Source: Firmicutes bacterium UBA6648
Lineage (GTDB): Bacteria > Bacillota > Clostridia > Peptostreptococcales > Anaerovoracaceae
Assembly: GCA_002455605.1 (NCBI GenBank)
Contig: DKLE01000170.1
Coordinates: 500 to 7,613 of the forward strand
Direction: 5' to 3'
Length of the DNA: 7,114 nucleotides
Part shown: one piece after another, positions 1-7,111 of the stretch
Numbering within the stretch: position 1 is the stretch's first letter
Layout of the letters: the number at the start of each line of letters is the position of its first letter
Notes under the pieces: generated by a model
Database searches by the model: none
What the model saw: the letters and a program-made list of their open reading frames with translations, nothing else
Told to the model about the DNA's origin: nothing
Translations under genes and position numbers: made by a program

Positions 1-1077
1 CTATATTTCTTCAAGTGCGGCTTTTATAATTTCCCCAGCCATTACTTTATCCATTTTTCTTTCCATGATATCCGCATACCCCAATGCCTTTGTCATTTCA
101 TTCCATTGGTTGGAGCATATAATTTCCTTTTGTACTTTTTGCCGGAATAAAATTTTATTATTTATTCTTTCCTTCATCAGTAGTAAATCCTGCATCACCG
201 CCTCAGGCCATACGTCGCTTATGATATCTTTAAAACTTATATTTTTATAGCCGCCCAAAAGCTCTGCCGTAGGTTCCAGCATATAATCCGGCACTTCTCC
301 GGTCACCTTTCCTCTATTGTATAATTCCGTGGGGATATCTAATCTGGGGTTCCACAGGAGAGGGCCGAAGGTATCCTGTAAAGTCAATCTTCCGCTTTCA
401 TAGATTAATTCCATATGATGCAAAAGATGCATATTATTATCCGGATCCTTTGGGTATACCTCGTTGTGGATTTCCATGCAGATAGGAATATGGTTTAAGG
501 TTCCAGTCAATATTCTGAAAGGCCCTGCCTTTACATTATCCGGCAGATCCCACAGGCGAATATCCGGAAGAGCTCCCATCAGAATATCCATAGCCGGATA
601 AGAAACCTGAGGAGCAAAAGAAGCGTTTATGTACAGGGGTCCTCCATGAATTTCATTTAGCTTTTGTGCGCATTTAATAAAATTTTTAACCTCTTTTAAA
701 TGAGGATAGACGTCACCGGTCTGATAGCAAACCCCTTGTTTCATGGCAATTTTATAGCATTCCTCCAAATCCTTGGGATGAATGGGCTGCTCCTGGATGA
801 CATGGATCCCCTGTTCCAGAAAATAAGCTGCCAGCTCTGTTCCTCTGCCACCTAAAGCTCTGGTTCTTACCACTACACAGGCAAGCTCAATATCCTTCGG
901 CAAAGCTTGAAGCTCCGTATATAAAGGCACCCCGTAATTTTCTGCACACTTCTGTGACCGCTCACTGCCTTTTGCCAGTATTCCTACAATTTCAAATTGT
1001 TCCTTCAAACGATCCAAGGCTTCCAAATAAAACAAGCCAAAGGTTGTTCCGCATACAACAGTTCGTATTTTTTTCAC
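1..1077 (-). CDS. Thiazolinyl imide reductase, Irp3/YbtU/PchG type
   Basis: A 358-residue NADPH-type oxidoreductase of the GFO/IDH/MocA superfamily. Characterised relatives (Irp3 and YbtU for yersiniabactin, PchG for pyochelin) reduce a carrier-bound thiazoline to a thiazolidine on the NRPS. The N-terminal strand and atypical nucleotide loop CGTTFGLFYLEAL (9-21), the following GILAKGSERS (32-41) and the QEQPIH segment (95-100) match that family as I remember it. The EKP Lys of ordinary GFO/IDH/MocA enzymes is Gln97 here, and His100 is the likely counterpart of the proposed Irp3 acid/base His. An alpha/beta C-terminal domain follows (about 125-358). Length is normal for the family. The start is GTG 1077: the next Met is near residue 111, beyond the Rossmann core, and GGGGAG lies 8 nt upstream inside the end of the preceding gene, leaving a 2-nt gap. 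The stop is TAG at the first base of the window, so nothing downstream can be seen. A Cy domain in the same operon supplies the expected thiazoline substrate. Confidence 0.9.
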   Translation of the reverse strand: MKKIRTVVCGTTFGLFYLEALDRLKEQFEIVGILAKGSERSQKCAENYGVPLYTELQALPKDIELACVVVRTRALGGRGTELAAYFLEQGIHVIQEQPIHPKDLEECYKIAMKQGVCYQTGDVYPHLKEVKNFIKCAQKLNEIHGGPLYINASFAPQVSYPAMDILMGALPDIRLWDLPDNVKAGPFRILTGTLNHIPICMEIHNEVYPKDPDNNMHLLHHMELIYESGRLTLQDTFGPLLWNPRLDIPTELYNRGKVTGEVPDYMLEPTAELLGGYKNISFKDIISDVWPEAVMQDLLLMKERINNKILFRQKVQKEIICSNQWNEMTKALGYADIMERKMDKVMAGEIIKAALEEI

Positions 1078-1079
1078 CT

Positions 1080-2162
1080 TTAAATCTCCCCTTCCTCTGT
1101 GACAAGCAGTTCTTCTATGCTTTTATTTTCTATATGAATCTGGATTCCTTGTCCCATTTTTTCAAGAATTTGCATGAACTCTTGCACTTTATCCATACTG
1201 TACAGTTCCCCTGTCTCTGTGTTTATTGTCATTTTTTCCATAGCAATCACTGCCGAAGCCGCCACTGCTCCCGTTAAATATTCCGGCGAATCCCCTTTCA
1301 AAAGAAGTGTTTTTACTTTCTGCTTTCCGTCTTTTTCGCCTTTCATCTGAATAACAAATCCCGCATAGTCTTTTCTTCCTAATGTGTCAATATAAGTGGC
1401 ATTGCAAAGTTCCTCTATGATTTTTCCCTTGTTCCCTGTAAGAAGTGCTCCCATTCTGTTCATAAAGTTTTTGGTGCATTCTCCTTCCAGAGCCATAAAC
1501 CAATGTCCCGTGTCAAGACTAAGCTTTCTTCGGACGTAATCGCTTTCCCCATCGTAATAAGGATATAGATTTACCGCCGTAGAGGAGAGTGGAAGCAGCC
1601 TTGTCTCACACTCTCTTTTTCTTGGCATTTCACCTTTTGTATTGATAAAAATTCCCTTTAAATAGTCTTCTGCTGCCGTTTTTGTAAATCTCCCCAAAGC
1701 CTGGTAATAAAACTCCATACTGAAAACTTTATCAAACTTCATTGCCAGATACCGGGGTAACAGCCCTGATAGTCCGGGAATAGCCCCTGCCTTGCACAAA
1801 ATATCACTCTGATTCTTTTCCATATCAGTCTGCTGCTTGGAAGCATATCCTACATCGGCATACTTGATATTCATACTCCTCATTATTTGCCCCAAACCGG
1901 ATGATTTGTCATAGGTAGGCCCCGCACAATTCAAGACAGATGTACACCCCGATGCAAATTTCTGTATGCTTTTCTTATCATCTATATCCGCATATTGATA
2001 TTGGGCCTTGGGCAGCTTATTGATTTTAATAAAAGAATCGAATTTTTCCCGGCTGCGTCCTCCTATTTTTATGCTTTCCTGCAAGTTTTCATACAGGAGC
2101 GTTGCAGCCCATTGACCGATATTTCCATATCCTCCGATTATTCCTATCATATACTCAATCAC
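1080..2162 (-). CDS. Saccharopine-dehydrogenase-like NAD(P)-dependent oxidoreductase
   Basis: A 360-residue soluble protein with an N-terminal Rossmann fold: glycine loop GGYGNIG at 10-16, then GGRS with Arg36 after the second strand, which could favour NADP. Other signatures of the saccharopine dehydrogenase-like family are NCAGP (78-82), YADVG (101-105) and the IPGLSGLLPR segment (128-137). The remainder is a less conserved substrate domain that I cannot assign. Its place between an NRPS and a thiazolinyl imide reductase argues for a tailoring role, not lysine metabolism; relatives in other natural-product loci include the trans-acting enoyl reductase of mycobacterial phenolic lipid synthesis. 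The substrate here is unknown. The start is uncertain. GTG at 2162 overlaps the NRPS stop by 4 nt (GTGA), typical of coupled genes. ATG at 2150 (residue 5) sits directly before the first Rossmann strand and has GGGTGA 8 nt upstream. The choice changes only four residues. Confidence 0.86.
   Translation of the reverse strand: MIEYMIGIIGGYGNIGQWAATLLYENLQESIKIGGRSREKFDSFIKINKLPKAQYQYADIDDKKSIQKFASGCTSVLNCAGPTYDKSSGLGQIMRSMNIKYADVGYASKQQTDMEKNQSDILCKAGAIPGLSGLLPRYLAMKFDKVFSMEFYYQALGRFTKTAAEDYLKGIFINTKGEMPRKRECETRLLPLSSTAVNLYPYYDGESDYVRRKLSLDTGHWFMALEGECTKNFMNRMGALLTGNKGKIIEELCNATYIDTLGRKDYAGFVIQMKGEKDGKQKVKTLLLKGDSPEYLTGAVAASAVIAMEKMTINTETGELYSMDKVQEFMQILEKMGQGIQIHIENKSIEELLVTEEGEI
1086..1091 (-). 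promoter_or_regulatory. Ribosome binding site supporting the GTG start of the thiazolinyl imide reductase
   Basis: On the minus strand GGGGAG precedes GTG 1077 by 8 nt. It lies inside the last codons of the upstream oxidoreductase gene, whose TAA stop (1082-1080) ends 2 nt before the GTG. This settles the non-ATG start and indicates translational coupling. Confidence 0.7.
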
Positions 2163-2170
2163 CCTACCTT
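2159..2170 (-). promoter_or_regulatory. Overlapping NRPS stop and ribosome binding region of the oxidoreductase
   Basis: The minus strand reads AAGGTAGGGTGA. AAGG lies 4 nt before GTG 2162, which forms a GTGA overlap with the NRPS TGA stop. The GGGTGA part (2164-2159) lies 8 nt before the alternative ATG at 2150. Either start would be re-initiated by ribosomes finishing the NRPS; sequence alone does not separate them. Confidence 0.55.
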
Positions 2171-5100
2171 AGAATCCAACTCATCACAGCAGCATTCCTC
2201 CGCATAATCTGCCAGCTTCTCCACGGTATCGTACATCAAAATGTCCTCTATGGTTATAGCTTTTAAATCTCCGCCGCTGACTTCATCTAAAAGGCGCATC
2301 AGAATAATGGAATCTCCACCAAGACTATAGAAATCATCATCTATATGGATACTCTCTATACCGAAGACTTTTTTCCAGATGGACAACAATTTCCTTTGCA
2401 TCAGAGTAAGCTCTCCTTCCTCACGCTTGCACTCAACCTTTTGTATACACGGAGACGGCAGGGCCTTTCGATCCAGTTTTCCGTTAGCTGTGATGGGAAA
2501 TGCCTCCATCTGAACATAATATTGAGGAATCATATACTCTGGTAAAAATGTACCCATTTTCTCTTTAATCCTTTCAGTTGGTACATATTCAGCATTTTTA
2601 CTGATGTAATAAGCAACCAACTGCTTATTGCCATTCTCCGCAGCAATATAAGAAACAATGGAATCCTTAATTTCTTCTACTTGATTTAAAGAATTTTCGA
2701 TTTCTCCCAGCTCAATACGATAACCCCTTATCTTTATTTGATTATCTATTCTTCCCAAAAACTCTATATAGCCTTCCTCTCTCAGTACACCCATGTCTCC
2801 GGTTTTATAGATTCGCCCAAATTTCTCGTGTTCCATAAAGGAGGTTTTAGTCTTTTCTTCATCTCCGCAATACCCTTCTGCAACTCCCTCACCTCCGATA
2901 TATATTTCTCCCGGCACATTAACGGAGCACGTTTCCAAAGCAAAATCCAATACATAAATACTTTGATTTCTCAGCGGTATTCCATAGGGAATACTCTTCC
3001 ACTCCGGATACACGTTATTTACTTGATAGTAAATAGACCAGATAGATGCTTCTGTAGCTCCGCCCAGACTCATGAATTCAGCGGCAGGAAATAACTCCCT
3101 AGTTTTTTGCGGCAAATCAAGAGGAATCCAGTCTCCGCTTAGCAGGATCTGCCTGAGGAAAAAGTCCGTCTGAGGTTTTCTTTCTAAAATATGCTGAGCT
3201 GCTAAGGAATAAATAACCGGAACCGAGTTCCATATGGTCACCTTGTGCCTGCCTAATAAGGAAACAATTTCACCGCAGTCCCTAGGTTCTTCTACCAATA
3301 CCAGACTTGCTCCCGTACTGAAAGCCCCAAAAATATCGTAGACGGATAAATCAAAGCACACGGAAGAAATTCCAATGAAGCAATCCGTTTCATTCAAAGT
3401 AAGCTTTTCGTTTAAATCCCTTATGGTATTACACACCGCTTTATGAGAAATCATAACCCCTTTTGGCCGTCCCGTACTGCCTGATGTATAGATAATGTAA
3501 GCTAACGCCTCCGGTAATGCTTGAATCCCTATAGGAGCGTAGTCATAGCTGTCGAGCTCTCCCGATTCATAAATTTCATCAGTCAGCAAGAATTTGCACC
3601 CGCTGTCACTTAATATGAATTCTTTTCTCTCTTCCGGAAATTTTGGATCAATAGGTACATAAGCCGCTCCGGTTTTTAATATCCCGATTATACTGATGAT
3701 GGTCTCCGGTTTCCTTAAGCCCAGTACACCTACTCTGACATTGCTTCCGCAGATTCCCCGAGCACATAAATATTTTGCTATCTGATTTGCCTTTTCCTCT
3801 ATATCTTTATAGGTATAGGACTGTCCTCTAAAAACCAGAGCAATGTTATCCGGTGTTTTCTCTGCCTGTTTTTCAAAAATCCTCTGTAAGGTCGTTTGTT
3901 TCGGCAATTCAATAAACCCGTTATATTTTTTCCAGAGACAGTTATTATCCTCCTGAGAATTCAACAGAAAATCATGACCTTCACTTAAAAAGTTAATTCC
4001 CAAGATGAAATCCTGAAACATTGCTTCTATCACAGAAGGCTCAAAGAGCTCCCTGACATAATCCCAAGAAATATGCAATTCTTTGTTCATTTCAATGATC
4101 TGATTATCTAAAAATACCTGAGGCGTTTGTGTGACTGCATATTGAAGCTTCCCAAGCTGTTCAAACCAGTTCTCCTGAGCATCAAATAAGACACAGGTAA
4201 ATACCGCCGGTAACAGGGCTTTTCCAATGCAGTTCTTCCGCTTTGATAATTCCCTGATGATTTCTGTTCCGTCGAAAGCTTTATTTTCCAGATTATTTAA
4301 GATTTCCTCCTGTAGGTCTGCTGCCAGTGTCCAGATATTCTTATTTTTAATTCGTACCTCCAGAGGAAGTATTTTCGTAAAATCGCCCAATATTTTTTCC
4401 ACATCAGGGTGAAATCCCATCCGTTCAAATACCGTAATATTGACCAGCAGCTCCTTCTGATTGCTCCATTTGGCAAGCACTAAGCTATAGATTGCGCCCA
4501 GCAGAGTTGACGGAGAAACCTGATGTTGTACAGCTATTTCCTTAAATCTTCTCCAAGCTTCCTGATTAATGACAGCCGATTTCCGTTCCAGCCGATACTC
4601 CCTGCACTGTTCGATGCTTTGGGTAAAAGGCAGTTGCGGATATTCCGGAAATTGATCAATTTTTTTCATCCAGTATTCCTTGGCACTATCATACTCCTGT
4701 TGATCCACATGACTGGTCAGAGCCTTTACATATTCCCGATAGGTATAGTTCAATTCCGGCAGCCTTTTATTTTTTATTGCCGAAGTCAATTCCTTTAATA
4801 ATATCCGCAGGCTATCCCCGTCACAAATCAAAAGGTTAATGCTGGCGCATAATAGTTTCTTTCCATTTTCATTATTTTTTAGAAGGGTAAACGTAAATAA
4901 AGGCCATCGACGGAAATCATAATTTTTATGAGATAATTGCTCTCTTATTTCCATATTTTTCTTGTAGAAATCTTCTTCATTACCAGCCTCTTTTACTTCA
5001 ACCTGATACACTGGTATTTCATCCAAAATCCGTTGTCTTCCATTTTTTGAAAATACGCTTCTCAAGACTTCATGCCGCTGAAAAAGAAGGTTAATGCCTC

Positions 5101-7102
5101 TTTCCAAATCTATTGGCTCATAAGAAAATTCCACTTCAAAATAATAATGTGCATTATATTTCGCCAATTCAAAGGAGTCGTTCCGACCATTTAAATAGGC
5201 CTGCTGAATATTAGTCGCCGGAAATTCTTTTTCAAGGGAACTATTTACAGCTATGCGGTTTCCCTCATCCGTCTTTAACGATTTCAAATTTAAAATGTCG
5301 TTTTGTTTGTTAAAGGAAAGTGTCTCGTTATTCTGAGATGCTCCCTCAAATGACTGCATTTTTTCACGAATATACCTTCCAAGCTTCTTAACGGTTCCTT
5401 CGTTAACAACTGCCGCAAAAGGAACCTTGACTGAAAATATATTTGTTAGCCTCTGACCGATTTTTTGTGCTGCCAGTGAATCCCCTCCCAAGAAAAAGAA
5501 GTTATTGCTGATACTTATTTCATTGGTTCCTAGAACCTCTTGCCATACTTGTAATATTTTTTCTTCCGTTTCGTCGGATGGCATCTCATCTGCTCCCAGA
5601 CAACTGTTCTCATTTACCTTTGGAAGCTTCTGCCTGTCTATTTTTCCATTTCCCGTTAATGGGAATTGCTCCAGATACAAATACCTATAAGGTATCATAT
5701 AGTCCGGCAAATATCTTTGCAGTTCTTGCTTAAGCTCTTCCTCCTCCGTTGGTACGCCCGTATAATAAGCCGCCAACCGGTTCCTGCCGTCTGTTATAAC
5801 AAGGGCATCCCGGATCCCTGCATTCCTGCGCAGTACGTTTTCAATTTCACCCAGTTCAATCCTGAATCCATTAATTTTTACTTGTCCGTCTTTTCTTCCC
5901 AAAAATATTACCGTTCCCTGATTTGAAAACTTACCGTAATCCCCTGTCCGATATAACCGCCCATAAGGAGGTATTTCTACAAAGGACTGTTTTGTTTTCT
6001 CTTGGTCTCCCACATATCCTAAAGCTACCCCTTTTCCTCCAATATGAATTTCGCCGGCTACCCCTTTCGGGCATATTTGTTTTTCTCCATTCAATATATA
6101 AATGGTTTGATTTGCCATCGGATAGCCATAAGGGATGCTGTTCCATTCCGGTCTGACTTCTCCTATAGGATAATAAATTGACCATATGGACGCCTCCGTA
6201 GCCCCTCCTAAACTAATGATCTGTGCCTTTGGAAATACTTTTCTGATCTTGTCTGGTAAATCGGTTCCGATCCAGTCACCGCTCAACAATACGGTTTTTA
6301 GTTGTGCATATGTATCACTGCCATTAAGCCCTTCAATAAATAGCTTCATGATAGCAGGAACCGAATTCCACAGGGTAACCGAATGTTGATTCAGCATCCT
6401 AAGGATTTCATCTTTGTCCCTTGGATCTTTTATTAACGCAAGTTTAGCACCTGCATAAAGGGTTCCAAAGATATCGAATATAGAGAGGTCGAAGTTCAGT
6501 GCTGAAAGAGCTAAAATGCAGTCCTTTTCCCCTATTTGGAACTTTTCCTTCATATCGTCCAATGTGTTCATCACTCCCCGATGGGAGATAGCCACACCTT
6601 TAGGCTCCCCGGTACTCCCTGAGGTGTAAATAATATAGGCTTCATCATCCAATTGGCATTCCGATAACTGTTTTTCTTCCCTGGCGTCCGGTCCTGCCAG
6701 GTTTTCACCATGGCTTGGATCGATCACATATCGGCTGTTGGAATTTCTTTTTATATAAGCAATTCTTTCCTCCGGATAATCACCGGGAATCGGGATAAAG
6801 GTAGCGCCAATTCTAGCCAGAGCTATCATGGAAAGAACAGATGCAATATTCTTTTTCGATAAAACCACTACTCTATCTTTCTTACAGATTCCGGCCCTTT
6901 CATATGCATCTTTTAAATCTTTGGTGACAGCATTCACCGCTTCATAGGAAAGTGCCTTTTCTCCGTCAGTGACAGCTATGTTATCCTTATATTGAATAAA
7001 TATCTCTTCCAGCATCTGGCTTAGAGTTTTCTCCGTAAATTCTTTATCCGTACGGTTATACTGCGCAATTATTTTTTCTTCCTCTATGGTCACGTACTCC
7101 AT
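2159..7102 (-). CDS. Two-module NRPS, A-PCP-Cy-A-PCP, predicted to load Cys twice and form a thiazoline
   Basis: Cytoplasmic assembly-line enzyme of 1647 residues from ATG 7102. Domains by residue: A1 about 25-495 (ATP motif YTSGSTGEPKG at 159, A10 Lys487), PCP1 about 508-578 (LGGDS, pantetheine Ser542), Cy about 620-1050, A2 about 1070-1550 (YTSGSTGRPKG at 1205, Lys1542) and PCP2 about 1563-1635 (Ser1598). Pocket residues aligned to GrsA are D205 L206 F209 N246 L272 S274 L298 I306 W307 K487 in A1, and D1251 L1252 Y1255 N1292 L1320 S1322 L1346 I1354 W1355 K1542 in A2. The latter is the known cysteine code. Cy motifs seen: FPATNIQQAYLNGR (627), RHEVLRS (676), FPEYPQLPF (818), SPSTLL (863), VFT with Thr969, and QTPQVFLDNQ with Asp999. 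In Cy3 the DxxxxDxxS motif is N756-D761-S764. No E, MT, TE or reductase domain is present; the chain ends soon after PCP2 with a Cys-Cys-Cys run at 1637-1639. The frame is open to the window edge (four more codons, D-G-E-G), so the N-terminus may be incomplete. The layout resembles the first two modules of bacitracin synthetase BacA. Confidence 0.94.
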   Translation of the reverse strand: MEYVTIEEEKIIAQYNRTDKEFTEKTLSQMLEEIFIQYKDNIAVTDGEKALSYEAVNAVTKDLKDAYERAGICKKDRVVVLSKKNIASVLSMIALARIGATFIPIPGDYPEERIAYIKRNSNSRYVIDPSHGENLAGPDAREEKQLSECQLDDEAYIIYTSGSTGEPKGVAISHRGVMNTLDDMKEKFQIGEKDCILALSALNFDLSIFDIFGTLYAGAKLALIKDPRDKDEILRMLNQHSVTLWNSVPAIMKLFIEGLNGSDTYAQLKTVLLSGDWIGTDLPDKIRKVFPKAQIISLGGATEASIWSIYYPIGEVRPEWNSIPYGYPMANQTIYILNGEKQICPKGVAGEIHIGGKGVALGYVGDQEKTKQSFVEIPPYGRLYRTGDYGKFSNQGTVIFLGRKDGQVKINGFRIELGEIENVLRRNAGIRDALVITDGRNRLAAYYTGVPTEEEELKQELQRYLPDYMIPYRYLYLEQFPLTGNGKIDRQKLPKVNENSCLGADEMPSDETEEKILQVWQEVLGTNEISISNNFFFLGGDSLAAQKIGQRLTNIFSVKVPFAAVVNEGTVKKLGRYIREKMQSFEGASQNNETLSFNKQNDILNLKSLKTDEGNRIAVNSSLEKEFPATNIQQAYLNGRNDSFELAKYNAHYYFEVEFSYEPIDLERGINLLFQRHEVLRSVFSKNGRQRILDEIPVYQVEVKEAGNEEDFYKKNMEIREQLSHKNYDFRRWPLFTFTLLKNNENGKKLLCASINLLICDGDSLRILLKELTSAIKNKRLPELNYTYREYVKALTSHVDQQEYDSAKEYWMKKIDQFPEYPQLPFTQSIEQCREYRLERKSAVINQEAWRRFKEIAVQHQVSPSTLLGAIYSLVLAKWSNQKELLVNITVFERMGFHPDVEKILGDFTKILPLEVRIKNKNIWTLAADLQEEILNNLENKAFDGTEIIRELSKRKNCIGKALLPAVFTCVLFDAQENWFEQLGKLQYAVTQTPQVFLDNQIIEMNKELHISWDYVRELFEPSVIEAMFQDFILGINFLSEGHDFLLNSQEDNNCLWKKYNGFIELPKQTTLQRIFEKQAEKTPDNIALVFRGQSYTYKDIEEKANQIAKYLCARGICGSNVRVGVLGLRKPETIISIIGILKTGAAYVPIDPKFPEERKEFILSDSGCKFLLTDEIYESGELDSYDYAPIGIQALPEALAYIIYTSGSTGRPKGVMISHKAVCNTIRDLNEKLTLNETDCFIGISSVCFDLSVYDIFGAFSTGASLVLVEEPRDCGEIVSLLGRHKVTIWNSVPVIYSLAAQHILERKPQTDFFLRQILLSGDWIPLDLPQKTRELFPAAEFMSLGGATEASIWSIYYQVNNVYPEWKSIPYGIPLRNQSIYVLDFALETCSVNVPGEIYIGGEGVAEGYCGDEEKTKTSFMEHEKFGRIYKTGDMGVLREEGYIEFLGRIDNQIKIRGYRIELGEIENSLNQVEEIKDSIVSYIAAENGNKQLVAYYISKNAEYVPTERIKEKMGTFLPEYMIPQYYVQMEAFPITANGKLDRKALPSPCIQKVECKREEGELTLMQRKLLSIWKKVFGIESIHIDDDFYSLGGDSIILMRLLDEVSGGDLKAITIEDILMYDTVEKLADYAEECCCDELDSKVG

Positions 7103-7107
7103 TCCTT

Positions 7108-7111
7108 CTCC
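7108..7111 (-). promoter_or_regulatory. Possible ribosome binding site of the NRPS ATG
   Basis: On the minus strand GGAG precedes ATG 7102 with a 5-nt spacer (AAGGA). It makes 7102 a credible start, though the same bases also read as open codons D-G-E-G in the NRPS frame, so it could be chance within a longer gene. Confidence 0.5.

Noticed and set aside
954..1277. Open frame of about 107 codons on the plus strand
   Set aside because: It runs antisense across the junction of two well-supported genes, its translation is Phe/Cys/His rich without domain features, and it fits the pattern of a shadow of minus-strand coding. The other plus-strand frames, such as 2738-3094 and 4523-4798, fail for the same reason.
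1080..2162. Annotation as the lysine-pathway saccharopine dehydrogenase
   Set aside because: The family resemblance is to the broad NAD(P)-binding superfamily; the operon context is natural-product biosynthesis and nothing in the sequence shows specificity for saccharopine.
2459..2800. Epimerase or methyltransferase domain inserted in A2, as in PchE, PchF or HMWP1
   Set aside because: Only about 60 residues separate the A8 motif (near 1465) from the A9 motif (near 1520), so nothing is inserted. The same holds for A1.
3946..5242. Reading the central condensing domain as an ordinary C domain
   Set aside because: There is no HHxxxDG motif, while the FPxTxxQxAYxxGR opening, the SPSTLL and VFT segments and QTPQVFLD are characteristic of heterocyclization domains, even with Asn756.
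5931..6185. Minus-strand open frame of 84 codons inside the NRPS
   Set aside because: It lies in another frame within the conserved A1 core of the NRPS, which is clearly the coding frame there.
2700..6500. Recent tandem duplication of the A domain as a DNA repeat
   Set aside because: The two A domains are clearly paralogous at protein level, but the DNA for the shared SLGGATEASIWSIYY segment (around 3045-3090 and 6175-6215) differs at many synonymous sites, so the duplication is old.
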